Assembly: GCF_037975245.1 (NCBI RefSeq)
Contig: NC_092561.1
Location: 20,211,508 to 20,275,507, forward strand
Direction of reading: 5' to 3'
Origin: Apostichopus japonicus
Taxonomy: Eukaryota > Echinodermata > Holothuroidea > Aspidochirotida > Stichopodidae
Length of the DNA stretch: 64,000 nt
Shown here piece after piece: positions 13,431 to 25,700 of the stretch. The notes under the pieces were generated by a model. The model saw nothing but the letters and a program-made list of their open reading frames with translations. It was not told the DNA's origin and made no database searches. Made by a program: the position numbers and the translations under genes. Numbering within the stretch: position 1 is the first letter of the stretch; the number at the start of each line of letters is the position of its first letter.

Positions 13431-13989
13431 CTTCCTCTTTCCTTTTTTTCTGTGGGTCTACGGTATTGGTATGTAATAACTGACATTTGCTACACTTCGC
13501 GCTAACCAATGGGGGTTGGTGCTACGCTTAGGTAGTGTCCTGATGGTCCCTTTTGGCAGATGGCCCACCAAATAATTTTGCTTTAATGAAAACGCTCTGG
13601 TTATACGCACATCATAATCATCTCTATGTAACATTTATAGTAGGCCTAATATTTAATAATTCGTGGTATTTATCAAGTGCCGCTCTATGGATTACACAGC
13701 TACGGCCAAGAAGCAATGAAAACCAAGGAACAGTAATTTTATTGATAAAAAAAGAAATGAAAATATTCAATAAATAACGCTGACAAATGGATTTTAAAAG
13801 GTCTAAACTTACTTCTTAACAGTATTCGCCATAGCTAGTTCGTTTTTGAAACGCGTCACAGACAATGTCTTGGTTGATAGTGTAGTCTACTGATACTGAA
13901 AGAGCGCCATCAATTTTTAATAGGGAGAAAACGAATAGCTGAGTGTCGTGTCAACTTTATTTGGGCAACTTGCTCTTCCTTACTTTTTA
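13431..13989. other. Short repeat fragment and possible LTR
   Basis: 13490-13530 carries 'cttcgcgctaacc...ggtgctacgctta', an imperfect palindrome also present near 24857-24893. The DNA before 14026 may be the tail of a 5' LTR, because a primer-binding-site-like TGGCGACGAGGAT follows it. Confidence 0.35.
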
Positions 13990-15066
13990 TCATGATATAG
14001 TCGATCCACGGCCACAGATCCGACAATGGCGACGAGGATAAGTCATAATTGACATTAGTTGTATCAAAACGTGAAATGGCGGTAAATATAGACTTAACAA
14101 TAGCTGTCTTCGATGTAACAGGTGACGTCACAACCTTAGGCCCTAGGTGGTCGAGATGGACACGTGCATTTCAGTACTACATTGTAGGAAGGGGAGTTAG
14201 CGATACCAAACAGAAAAAGGCATTGTTACTACATTCAGCGGGAATGGCAGTGCAAGAAATTTGTGAGACACTCAGACACTCAGAAGGTACTTTTGAGTGG
14301 GGGGCTAAAGACTGATGGCCGGCCTGTGGAAGGGGTCTAAGGGGAATTTTGGTGTTTTTTTTTTTTTGCATTTCCACTGAGGTGGCCTCAGATGCAATTT
14401 GGTGCTCCAAAAATGAGACTTTTTTTTCTCATTTGGATATGTAAAGGGGTTTTCTGACTTACACGGTTCCTACGCCCTTGCACTCAGAGATCCAGGACCT
14501 CCTACAGCCGCAGGTGAGACAGATAGCACCGATGAGTACGAAAAAGCATTGCGTACACTAGACAGCTATTTCAAGCCGAAGGTTAACATACCTTATGAAA
14601 GACATATGTTTCGCCAAATAGCACAAGAGAGTAACGAAACAATTGATTAATATGTAGTGAGACTAACAGGGAGAGCAGAAAACTGTAATTTTGATATTTT
14701 TTTCAGAACGAATCAGGGATCAAGTGATTGTATGTCAACAGAACTTCGAATTCGAAGGAAATTATTAGTTCAAGGGTCAGCATAAACCCTCACTGAGTTA
14801 CATAAAATTGCAAGATCAATGGAGGTAGTTGATTTTCAGATCAAACGAATGGAACAATTGGTAGCCAAGAAAATGGGACATAGGCGACAACAGTGAACAG
14901 AGGGAATGACGGACAGACATTAAGTAAGACTGCAAATCGATATAACAAAGATAAGGGACAGAACAATAGGTCCAGTACAAACCGTAGGCCAAGGTCTAAT
15001 TATAAACAAAGTGACAATGATTCAAAGATCTGTTTTCGTTGTGGAAAAGAAGGACACATAGCTAGC
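13990..15066 (+). pseudogene. Ty3/Gypsy gag remnant
   Basis: A PBS-like TGGCGACGAGGAT at about 14027 is followed by ATG 14076 and a gag frame with VTTLGPRWSRWTRAFQYYI and KKALLLHSAGMAVQEI. It is interrupted by a 196-bp MITE and resumes with YEKALRTLDSYFKPKVNIP, TELRRKLLVQGS and a CCHC knuckle, CFRCGKEGHIAS (near 15041-15065), where homology stops. It has a stop codon at 14648 and frame changes. No protease, RT or integrase of this element remains. Confidence 0.8.
14285..14480. mobile_element. hAT-like MITE inserted in the gag remnant, with 8-bp target duplication
   Basis: Flanked by CACTCAGA at 14277-14284 and 14481-14488. The right end reads ...GGTTCCTACGCCCTTG; the left end starts AGGTACTTTTGAGTGG, having lost the first bases of its terminal repeat. 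Homologous in inverted orientation to 54578-54945. Removing it rejoins the gag frame at QEICETL(...)DPGPPT, apart from other lesions. Confidence 0.85.
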
Positions 15067-15474
15067 GGGTTTCAGTTGTCCTCTGCACATGTTTCTTTCT
15101 GCACATTACTTTCCGCTGAAAAAATGCTTGTGCGGAAAACAACTTTTTTCCCACTTACCTGTACACTATATTTTTCCTCAATTTTAGGATACCACATTCA
15201 GGATGATGAAAATACCATGAGAAAATATCAAAGGAACGTCGATAAGGATGGTTAGACTGAGTTCATGTCAGAACAGTTAAGCTATTTATCATTTACAGGA
15301 GGCTTGGGGTGTTTAGGGATTACTTAAAAAAGTATGAGGCATAATATTTTTTTTTCAGACTGGCTCACTCCATGGGGCACAGTGAATCATTAGAAAAGAA
15401 AACAAACCTAGCTAACTATATCAAAAGATCGACAAGCAAATTAGAAAGCTCAAGGTGATTTAATTGTTATTTCT

Positions 15475-16170
15475 TATTTATGTTAACGATTTTAGTAACG
15501 TAATTCCTAACGATAATCTGAGGCCCTTTGTTGACGACACCAACGTGCTTGTCCATGACACAAATTGTGTAAACTTCCAATCCAAGGCCAAATCGACTTT
15601 AGGGAAACTAAAATATTAGTTTGACGCAAACAAACTTACACTACACCTTGGCATAACCAACTACACAGTATTTCACTGTAGAGAGCATGATTTACTATGC
15701 ACTAGTCTACTCTAGAATATCCTACGGTGTGGAAACGTATGGTATGACCAATATTTCCGTTCTAAAGCCTTTACAAGTTCTACAAAATATAATTCTAGAA
15801 AGGACCACGTTCAACCACTGGCGTTTTCCTACTAATACTCTGCATAGTACTCTTGGTGTCCTCAAAGTCAACGATGTTCATATTTTCAAAATGTGTTCTT
15901 TTGCTTACTGGCAAATACGTTAACAATGCACTGCCTCGTGTCTTTCGAAATATTGTACACCCAAGATTTGGGTCAGATATCCCAAACATCACGAGAACAA
16001 ATATACTATTCTCTGTCACTAGACACCGCTCTAAACATGGAAAGTTTCTGCTAAACAAATACTGTTATGAAATGTGGAATAATCTCTCAACTGGTATTAG
16101 ACATTCGAAATTATGTGCTTCATTTAAGTATAAACTAAAGAGTTATCAAACTTCAAAGTACCGTGATTGA
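15475..16170 (+). pseudogene. Non-LTR retrotransposon (Jockey/CR1-like) RT C-terminal remnant
   Basis: 15480-15680 reads as a palm region with VDDTNVLVHD (the usual FADD box), then KLTLHLGITNYTVFH. After a deletion, 15687-15923 gives YYALVYSRISYGVE and KPLQVLQN, the RT thumb, and 15900-16170 continues with NALPRVFRNIV and NKYCYEMWNNL. Stops and frameshifts occur throughout. Confidence 0.75.
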
Positions 16171-17191
16171 TATTATTGTCATTTTTTTGTCAATTTTGTT
16201 TTTCTTTCCTATTTTGTTGTTATTTTCTTTCTTTTTCTTTAGGGTTACTAGCTCTGATTGTTTGTTGCTGGTGAAGAAGCACTTGAAGATCAGATCAAGC
16301 TTAGCATACCACTGTTAGAGTAGGTACCATCATTGAAACAATAGGTACTGTACAGTATCACACTCTGTAGTAGATGGGTTTTCATTTTAGTTTCTGTATG
16401 TGCAAACAAGAATTCATTCTTTACCCACAGTACGTGATGGTAAATTATGGGTTTCTTATTTTCATGTCCCTCACTTTACTGGCATCATAACGTTCCAATT
16501 TTATAATAGACACTACAGTACAAAACATTTATTCATAAAGAGGAAAGACAAGTTTTATGTAAACTGACAAATCCAACCATATCATCAAGGAGAAAAGCAA
16601 GGATGAGATTTTGAAATGAAAATATTTGGCAATCAAGATAGTTGCTAGATAAAGACATCCCAGATCCCGCTTGAATTTCTGTTTCACCAGATGTTATCCT
16701 CTTTGTTCCATTTTCTGAAGTAAGAAAGAGTTTATTCCACAAAATTTAAGTCTTCCCGTTAAACACCCCATATCTGAAATTTAAGGAAATGTGGTTGAGG
16801 TACTCAGGGAATAAGTCAAGTCTTCAAACTTTGTGCTGCAGTTTTTGAAGGCTCTGTAATTTATGTCTAATTAAGTGCTAAGGTTCATATGTAAAGAAAG
16901 TATGTTAGATATACATCTCTGGACTTTACATTTGAATAACACTTTGCAATGCAATACTGGATGAAGTATTTCCCCAAGATTGGCTTCCATTAGCAAGGAA
17001 TGTTAAAAGTATTAGAATTTTTTGGCTAACTTTGTCACATTGCCCAGGTCCTGAACGTGCTTTTCAGAGTCTTGGGAAATCTAAGGATACTTTGTCACTC
17101 TATGATATTATAACTGCAGTGCAGATATCGTGGACGACGTTATGAGAACAGATTTGATTCGACTTTATCTTCATTTTCTTCTTCTTCTTAG
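16171..17191. other. No certain gene
   Basis: A polypyrimidine-AG site near 16241 and a short open stretch after it could be another exon relic of the UTP20-like fragment downstream, but I cannot match it. Nothing else stands out. Confidence 0.3.
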
Positions 17192-17825
17192 TTTGGTGGT
17201 TCAAATTGCCCGAGATCTCCAAAAGGACATGTGCCCTCACTTCCGAGAGTTCTCTCTCATCATTGTTGACTTGTTGGACACCCAAGATACTGATCAATTG
17301 AGGCCGCTTTCAGACACTGGGCTACCTCTTCAAGTTTCTATGGCGATAGCTTTTTGCAGTTTGGAATAGGTCTAGAGAGTTTTGGTTCATGGTGAGGTTT
17401 TGAACCAAGAACCCAGATCCTGTGGGGCAGACACTCTACCACTAGATAATATATTGATACTGACTTCACAAGTGCAGATGCTAAGTTTATATCAAAACAG
17501 TTTCATTTGGATCAATTGAAGTCTGATATATTACAGTAAATACTTGGAAAATTTTCTTCACACAAAAATTAGTCGCTTCTTTTAAACTAAGAATAATCCA
17601 TATCATGAATCAAGTACTATTTGTTCTAAAACTTATCAATTATGATGATTTGTTTTGTTCCCCACCTTAAAATCTTTTAGGTTTTACTCAGTATTGCTCA
17701 CCAGTGACAGGAAGGAACAAATCCAGCGGTTTGCAGCGGACAGCTTTGCATAAATGATGAGGAAAGTGAAAACCCAAGATGACTTCTTCGAGTTCCTTTT
17801 CAAAGATCTTACAAAGAATCCAGAT
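17192..17825 (+). pseudogene. UTP20: UTP20-like exon fragments (decayed)
   Basis: UTP20 is a large HEAT-repeat protein of the small-subunit processome needed for 18S rRNA maturation in the nucleolus. Exon-like segment 17192-~17350 follows a strong polypyrimidine-AG site and encodes QIARDLQKDMCPHFREF and LLDTQDTDQL; a frameshift then leads to LGYLFKFLWR. Segment 17681-17825 (acceptor aatcttttag, donor GTAAGT) encodes FYSVLLTSDRKEQIQRFAADS and KTQDDFFEFLFKDLTKNPD with an in-frame TAA at about 17751. The order and spacing match neighbouring exons of the UTP20 N-terminal region. The stop, the frameshift and the loss of the first donor indicate a duplicated, dead fragment. The match is from memory of the family. 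Confidence 0.6.
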
Positions 17826-18239
17826 GTAAGTAGAATCCATTTAGACTCCCTTCATTCCCTCGACTCATTCACGATTTAGTTCTTGTAAGTGTGGTTATGA
17901 CATTTTTTTCCATTTTTATTATTTTTTGTTGCTGATTAGTTGAAGCTTTATCTCAGTGAGTAGCAAAATGGCTTTGTTTTCCTAAAAATCCTTCTAAGAC
18001 AGTCCCTTATGCACCGTCATTGCATATTCATGTGTAAATTCTTGGCATTGGTTGTTTGGCAATTACCTTGTTGCTGCAGTGAGCCATATGTTGCAGTGCA
18101 CACCTGTATATAGTATCTATCCTATGTATGTTTATGTATGTATCATAGCAACATGGCATACTTCCAATAATCTGCAGAAAAATGTGATTTAAAAAAAAAA
18201 AAACGAGAAAAAAACCCAAAACAATATTGGCTCTATCAG
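17826..18239. other. No gene seen
   Basis: AT-rich DNA after the last UTP20-like donor site; a poly-A run lies at 18189-18203. Confidence 0.4.
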
Positions 18240-19322
18240 ATTAATAAAGCTTGGTAGGAGGATGACATGTGATACATTTTGAATGTTAGTTTAGCTGTGA
18301 ATGTTCTCTGTGTATAGAATTTCATTTAATGAACATGAATTCTTTGGTATAAATTTTACACATATTGACAGCTCGGTTGCTATGAGGACATCAGTCCCCC
18401 TGTTGTTTCCTGAGGCGTTCACTAACCATCACCTCATTGAATATAACCCAATTTTGCTCTTGGCAGGGATACTACCAGAAGGTCAAATGGCTGAGTACTT
18501 CATTGCAACACTTTATTTGAAAACATTCAACGGTAACACTGCAAATAAGGCCATTACCCAGTGTCTTGAAGAGATCAGCATAATTCTCCTAATGAAGGGG
18601 AACTGACCTTCTAGTTCAAAATCCATTCATGCTTTACTGTAGCAGCTATAAGGGTTTCGGAACTTGATCACTATTGGAGTAATTTCAATAGTTTTAATTT
18701 GTTGACGGACGAATGTCCATGCAGTACAAAGCAATTATTAAATTTAAATAAGCTGAACATTTTTGATATTGTTTTTACAAATAAAATTTGACGTCCACAT
18801 ACAACTATGTAGCTCTTCCACTCTCTTAGGTGAAGCTACATACCAAATACGAATTTCAACCAAGATGTACTGTACGACGTTTCATATTTACAAGATTTGT
18901 TTTGAGAAATCTGATCTATATATGCTGACTTCGTATGGCATAAGAAATCCACCAACGTCAACAGGCTTATTGTATTCATCAAAGAGATCTGCATCATAAA
19001 TATTTACCTCAACCAAGATATCTCTTGAGTGACAGTGTTTACAAGTTTGTCTCACTTTGACTTCAGTTGACTCCAGAAGAGAATATGATTCTTGCACCTC
19101 ATACTTTTTAAGTTACAGTGTCTAATAGCAAAGGACATGTCTCTCTCTCTGTATACCTCACGATATGTATCAACACAAAGAACCGATTCCTTTTGCATTC
19201 AGTAAAAAAACAGTGTAACCTTATTGACAAGAGCTATATTTACGCTTTCTAAAGTATACCAACAGTAAGTTAATGGTTACACATTCGTGTAGTTTGAAGG
19301 TTGATTCACCTGTTATGCGACA
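18240..19322. repeat. Third copy of the gene B/D intron region, broken inside an exon
   Basis: 18240-19322 matches 22795-23760 plus 25087-25153, and 59640-60530: same 'cttggtaggagg', 'atagaatttcatt', 'aacagtaagttaatgg' landmarks. It ends at 19322 within the last bases of the short linker exon (ctgttatgcgac, reverse of GTCGCATAACAG), after which the 56.45-kb-type sequence begins. Open frames here (for example 18888-19097) are diverged 145-bp repeat units, not exons. Confidence 0.7.
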
Positions 19323-20261
19323 TCGGCAAATTTGATATAAATATCTCATTACGTTAATGTTGAAGTTTAGTCAATAAATCTATATCTCGACCTCTTTTGA
19401 AACAGATGTACAGTACCCTATATACCATCGTATTCCTGCCTCGGAGTAAACAACACCATATATAGTGTGAATAATGATTTCAAATCTACGACTAACGATT
19501 AATTTTAAGACACTGATTATGTGTCAAGTGGGTCTGTTAATATTGTCCACATGTACAATTTTCTTCTGCGGGTTGAGCAAACCTGGAGAGTAATTGGTGA
19601 GGGAAAGTGTCGGTTTCTTTGAAAAGTGTTATATTGTTCACCTTGCAAATTTCGTGGCGTTTTGTTTTGATAAAGTATTCTGACAAACCACAAACGCATT
19701 CTCAAACTGCCGCCCACCTTTTTAAAATTAGTACAATACAGAGAGAACCAAAAATAGGGGGAAGGGGGGGGGGGTGATTTTCGAATTACATTTAGATTGA
19801 TTATCCAAAACTATAGAATTAGGCTGTTGATTGCACATCATAACGCTATAGGTTTTAAAGTCGACCTGTAAAAATTTCCTAAAAGCTATTAGTATAGAAA
19901 TTATAAAGCAAATACGAAGCATTGATTTCCTTTACTAACGTGATACACTAGGCTTGGTTCAGTGTCCGAATATAATGCATATTGTGTAGCCATTAGTGTC
20001 AAGATATTCATGAATTTCGTATAACTGGTACATGCTCCACATTATTTATATATACGATATGTTATATAACAATATTAATGAGCGCTTATACTCTCTGTAG
20101 TTATTCTCATGCTTTCATTTTTGTAATGATCGTGAAGAATTATTTTAGTCCGATTTTCTTTGTAGACAAATTTGATTGGAACTTATGTGAATCAAATGCT
20201 TAAGGTAGCATACACCTATTAAAAGCCCGTTGACTTACATACTAAATCACAGAAGTAATGT

Positions 20262-20678
20262 GGTCTCTAAGTCTAAATTAAAGTTCTCACTAGCTGAACG
20301 CTATACCCATCATTGGAAACGCTGTCAAGTTGGCCTGTCATGGCACCATCAATTTCTCATATTATGACAGTAGAGATTTTTGGCTATCGGAGCCTGAAGT
20401 TTTCGTCACTTATAAACAAACCTCTTCACTCAGTTGTAAATTTTTTTTTGTACGCTGCTCCTGGTAGGCTTAAACTTATTGGTGTAAAGTTGCCTAAATT
20501 GACCCAATGTTTGCACCAAATATACTTCATTCATGCTCTTCAACATACAAGCCACAAAAACAGATCCTGATTGATAACATATCAAAAATGATGTTTTCCT
20601 ACTGCCTTTCGGCACATTTCCTGAAGTAGAACACTCGCGCGGATTGATATAAACTCTAATAAGAGTATGCCACCCTAG
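20262..20678. other. Indel between the gene B and gene D 3' flanks
   Basis: Present here and missing near 57383 in the sister block. No terminal repeats, target duplication or convincing frame was found, so insertion versus deletion is unresolved. Confidence 0.5.
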
Positions 20679-21854
20679 AAGATCGTTGCTTTATAAAGTA
20701 CAGTATGATTTGGTTCCGCGAAAGAGATGAGAGCGGTATTAAAGTACTTAGCATGCATACGTTTATAAGTATAATATACTCCGGATGTGTGTTCTGTTTA
20801 ATTCGCTTCGGCTTCTGCTTGAGTACAACGTTTCTCTATGCTGCCATGTTGGGTGAATATATTCCGTTACAGTAATTACTATACAACTTTAAGTAAGGAG
20901 AATGATGTCATGCGACATATATAAAGCCATTCAACTAACTGGTGGCGCTTTGCTTGTATGGCAAGAAAGTAACGAGGCGTAATACAAACACTACATCTTT
21001 GACATAACTGAAGTGATAAAGTTGACATCACAAAATCACTCGAAATGGTGATATCAAGGGCCGCATTTTGGGGCCGAAATCGTCAAGTGAGAGTGGGCTG
21101 GAGTTTCGCAGATAATTCTTAGGAAGGGACAATAGTACTTTCATAGTGTCGTCTGCTCAGCTGCTGTATTCTTATTTATTGGACCCTGGATATTGTTAGC
21201 CTAGGCCCCTAGACCGGCTACAGTTGGTTTTTGTGATGTGATATGACTAAAGCTTAATGACAAATATTATCACCACCTCATCTTTCTTAAAACTGTATCC
21301 TATATGGATCTATAGATCCATAGATCTACATGCCAGAATACAGGGGGGTAGGAAGCTTCCAAAAAGTGGGGGGGGGACAACATCAGAGGGGCACTTTCTC
21401 ATTCCACCACCACCACTCGTTATGCTATAAACCAATTAAACGGCCAAATCACTTAAATATATGATGTGTTAGTATGCTATCAATACTATAATGGTGCACG
21501 TGACTCTATCAACCTACATCTGTACTTCTGTCCATCCATAATTTAGAACCTCCCCCAAAAATCCTCCTGTGTTCATTCCTTGTACAAAAGTCTTTAGCAA
21601 CCTCGGTTAAATCCAAGTCATCGGGCCTGGGACGTTTATTCTAGGAAAATAGGCGTTGTCAAATCTAGGCCTATGTACGTAGCCTTGCCCTTAGTGTAAC
21701 TTAGGTAGGCCTACAGTAGGTCATAACTTAGGCCATAGAATATCTCAATAATATCTATTAACATATCTAGACACATATATCCAGCGGACACGCTTCATTT
21801 ACTAACTAAGAAAGTAATAAACCGTCACAATAGATCAGTGTAAGTATTGAATTG

Positions 21855-21860
21855 TTTATT
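21855..21860 (-). terminator. Poly(A) signal of gene B
   Basis: AATAAA on the minus strand within ACTGAATAAACAATTC, 46 nt after the stop codon. Conserved at 58555-58560 in gene D. Confidence 0.75.
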
Positions 21861-21906
21861 CAGTAAAAAATGCTTATAATTTCATAGTCTTTTTAAACTG
21901 TTTGAA

Positions 21907-22719
21907 TTAAATATCTTTAAACGATTGATTATATATTATGATTATTAAAATAAATGATGCAATCATTCCTAGACCGTATAAAATCTTTCCAACAGGTGGT
22001 CCATGAAGAGCTTCTGTTTTCATGGAAATTATTTTGGTATCTTTATTAGTTTGTTTATTATCTTGAATATCATATTGTCTTTTAATTTCATTATTTAATG
22101 GTATAAATAGGCCTATTGGTGTTGATGGCTTGATTTCAGGAAAAACGTAGAAAACCTTTTCAAAGGCGGTGCAAGAAGAGCCTCTGTTGTCATGGGAATA
22201 ATTTATTTGTTTATTATCCTGAATATCATTATGTTCAACATTTAATGGTATACATAGGAATGATGGCATTGGTGCATTAATTTTATGATCAGCGAACATA
22301 TTTATACGTTCGGGCCTAGAAAATTCTATGATATTATTGATAATATTTTTTATTTCCTTATTAGTTTTTTTCTTATCTTTAGTATTAATAATACTTTTAT
22401 TACATTGTTTGTTGACATGATATTGTGCCTTAACTTTCTTATATAGAAAGAATTTATTTTTACCTTTACGCTTTTGCCATAAACATTTGGTTTTTTTGTA
22501 TCCTCTATATTTTGTTTTAGTAAACGACTTACTGTGCTTAGTTTTGTTACTAACATATTTTCTAGACATGTTATTGCTAACATTATTCATACTTTTACCA
22601 TTTTTAAATATCATATATTTCATAAATTCATTTATATCATAATCTAATGTATCTTCATTCTCATCACAATGAATCGCTGGTCGCGGAGAACTGCTGTAAT
22701 TTTCAGGCTGTTCCATCTG
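21907..22719 (-). CDS. Gene B exon 7: basic low-complexity tail with C-terminal anchor
   Basis: Terminal exon of 270 codons plus stop, acceptor ctcttttatttcag followed by CAG ATG. It encodes an acidic start ([10 protein letters not shown]), an Asn/Lys-rich basic block (KRKGKNK), two diverged repeats around the word DIQDNKQ, and the C-terminal anchor [15 protein letters not shown] followed by NQSFKDI. The start [12 protein letters not shown] resembles gene C's QMVQYEKSSRSA at the same splice position. Confidence 0.75.
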   Translation of the reverse strand, partial: QMEQPENYSSSPRPAIHCDENEDTLDYDINEFMKYMIFKNGKSMNNVSNNMSRKYVSNKTKHSKSFTKTKYRGYKKTKCLWQKRKGKNKFFLYKKVKAQYHVNKQCNKSIINTKDKKKTNKEIKNIINNIIEFSRPERINMFADHKINAPMPSFLCIPLNVEHNDIQDNKQINYSHDNRGSSCTAFEKVFYVFPEIKPSTPIGLFIPLNNEIKRQYDIQDNKQTNKDTKIISMKTEALHGPPVGKILYGLGMIASFILIIIIYNQSFKDI

Positions 22720-25700
22720 CTGAAATAAAAGAGAGACAAAAACCAAAACAATAATGGCTATATCAGATTTAGTTCAATGGATATGTCTACATAGAGCTTG
22801 GTAGGATGATAAATTTGGTTGCATATTTACAAAGGGGATGGACAGTGTATATTCATGGGGACATTCATGTGACAACCAATGCAATCATTATCTTAAATAG
22901 GAAATAGTCAACCTTGTTAAGGTGAAAATCAATCTAAATCTTTCTTGTTACCTACTCGAGGTATGGTTAATTGAATGTAACATTCTTCGACCAGCTAAAG
23001 TCTCAATTCTTCCAGTGAGTGGATCACAGTAAATGGTCTGTGAAATCATAACGTCCGATGTTTATCAAGAGTGTTACTTTTCTTATTGTAATATTGCCAT
23101 TCATCTACAGCATTCTTGACATGTGATACATTTCGAATGTTAGTTTAGCTGTGAATGTTCTCTGTATATAGAATTTCATTCAATGAAAATGCATTTTTTG
23201 GTATAAATTTTACAAACATTGACAGTTGGGTTGCTATGAGGACATCAATCCCTCTGTTCTTTCCTGCGGCATTCACTACAGTAGCCATCACCTTATTGAA
23301 TATAATAAATATGAATTTCAACCAAGATGGACTGTTTGACTTTTCATATTTACAAGATTTGGTTTGAGGAAAGTTGATCAATATATGCTGACTTCATATG
23401 GCATGAGAACTCCACCAACGTCAATATGCTTTATGTAAATGTGAGGTCCTCCCAAGCTCTCCTTCTTGAGTTACCATGTTTACAAAGTTCTCACAATTTG
23501 ACCCCTGGTGACCCAAAATGACCTTTAACCTCCACCAAAAACAAAAGGATTCTTGTAATCAATGTGGTGCTTCTACACACAAAATACAAAGTTGGTCTGA
23601 CCTTCCCTTCTTGAGATATGTTTACAAGCTGGGCGCCACAAACGCACTCACACACACACGCACACGCACGCCATCATGAATGCAAAGGTTACGATTATCA
23701 TCGAAACCAAAACTGTAACCTTATTGACAAGAGCTATGTGTATGCTTTTGAGAGTATCCCAGGGGCGTATCCAGGGGGGGCGCAACAGGCGCGCGCCCCC
23801 CCTATTGGCCGTCACCAAAAAAAAAAAAAAAAGTTTAGCAAAAAAAAAAAAAAAAATTGATGACGACCTTTATGTGAGATGTCGGTGATCGCTCAACCCC
23901 CCCCCCCTCCCGTATGCTTTATTTTTTGTTTGCCAAAAAAAGGTTCTCGCGAAGTTCGGCGGCATAATAGTTTTAGAAACAGAGATGGTAATTGTGTTTG
24001 TATTATCACTAAGTGACATGCCAGCCATACTAAATTGTGCATTTTGTGTCCATATTTACTGGAAATGTTGCTTATTATTAAGGTCGAAAAATGGATCACA
24101 TATGGCCATGGGTGGCGATCCTGGGTGGAGGGGGATATATCCCCCCATGAAAATGGGTGGAGGGGATGTAATGCACCATATTCCTCTCCCCCCACCAAAT
24201 GCCAGGGATAAGAATATTTTCATGCCTACATTTATGCATCTTCGTTAATGTATGGCTCTTTTTTAGCTTCATTTCTTGCCTACCATAAACGCAGTGCGAT
24301 CTTTTCAAATAAAGCGTCTTTATAAAGCAAAAATAGTTGACTGTAGGCTTCATTGGCCCTATAACAACAAAATGTATTATTGCCCCCACGGTATTGATAT
24401 AGTACATATATGCACCCTCATAGTATTCATATAGGCCCCATAGTAGGCCTACACACGTACATGTTCCCTCGAACAGCTGAGAATCTCATGTAACCAGGGT
24501 AATGCTTAATATACGTTTCACCTGGATGCCCTAGCAATCGGTACCTAGGAATGTAACTATGTGTAATTGTGTATTGCATGTGTATAGGCCTATAATAGCC
24601 TGCATGAGGCCATTTTCTTCATCGAATAATATAAAAGAGCTCTCGAACATTCTAACGTTGCGCCTGAAACAAGATTGACAGGGGCAATTTTCCCAAAATA
24701 ACACCCGAAATTTAAATAAAAGTATTTTGGATCCTGATTATGAGATATTTCGGACATGACATCCCTATTTTAAAGTTGGGTATATGCCGCTTGGAAACCT
24801 CGGGAAGTGCCGTTTCCGGCCATCTAGAGGGTTTGTTAATCCCAAAATTTTCTTGCACGCTTCGCGCCAACCCATGGTGGCGCTACGCTTAGATAGTCAA
24901 CAAGGTCATATTCCCCCCCCCCCACTCGGAAGTACGGATCGCCGCCCATGCATATGACACCATTTTGCATTTCAGCTCTTCTTCGAAAGCAAAAATTGTA
25001 CACCCCTCCCCTTAGACCCATCCCCCAGGCCGGCGATCATTCATGCCTGGCGCCCCCCCTATTGGAAAATCCTGGATACGCCCCTCTATGCCAACAGTAA
25101 GTTAATGGTTACACATCCGTTAATTTTGAAGGTTGATTTACCTGTAATGCGACTTGTTTGTCATAGCGATGGATTGGCCCTGTATGTTCCACTTCTTCCA
25201 TGAGGGATCCTTTCAGATTGAAATTTAAAAAAAAACATGCATGATCATCATGTATCATTACAAACACTGGAGTACAGATTTAAAGTCCCCCCCCCCCCAC
25301 ACTAATATACTAGTGCCTTAATTACTGCACAATGTTTTCATGAAGTGCAGTAAATAAACAGATATTATGGCAGCTGTTTACATTTTAAACCAAAGTTACA
25401 TTATATCATGCAAGGAATTCACTTTAATAATTTAGTGCAATATAATTGTTCTGAGATATCTGACAAATCTATAACATACAATATGAGATATCGATGCTGA
25501 TGAACAGTATTACTGACATCTACAGTATTCTCCATCACTGTATCGTTGTGTTTTGGACCTCTGATTCGGTCATACTGCCTGAATAACCATGAAATGATTA
25601 ATGATATTCTGTTAACATAAGAACTGGAAAGCAGCACAAGTAGCGTTGGCTACGATGGTAGTTGATTATAAATGCAAGTATCGTTCTAAATTGATGTATA

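Larger units (their letters stand above)
19323..23500. repeat. Segmental duplication, gene B 3' block (matches 56452-60400)
   Basis: Shared landmarks start at 'ggcaaatttgatataaatatctc' (19326 and 56459) and run in the same order through the terminal exon into its upstream intron. The left copy has about 410 extra bases at 20262-20678. Gene D's copy has a longer, triplicated terminal exon. Confidence 0.85.

Noticed and set aside
18888-19097. Frame with CKHCHSRDILVEV, also at 60130-60375, looked like a conserved exon
   Set aside because: It is the reverse of a diverged 145-bp repeat unit ('cttgagtgacagtgtttacaa'); it lacks usable splice sites and the third copy near 23400 is not open.
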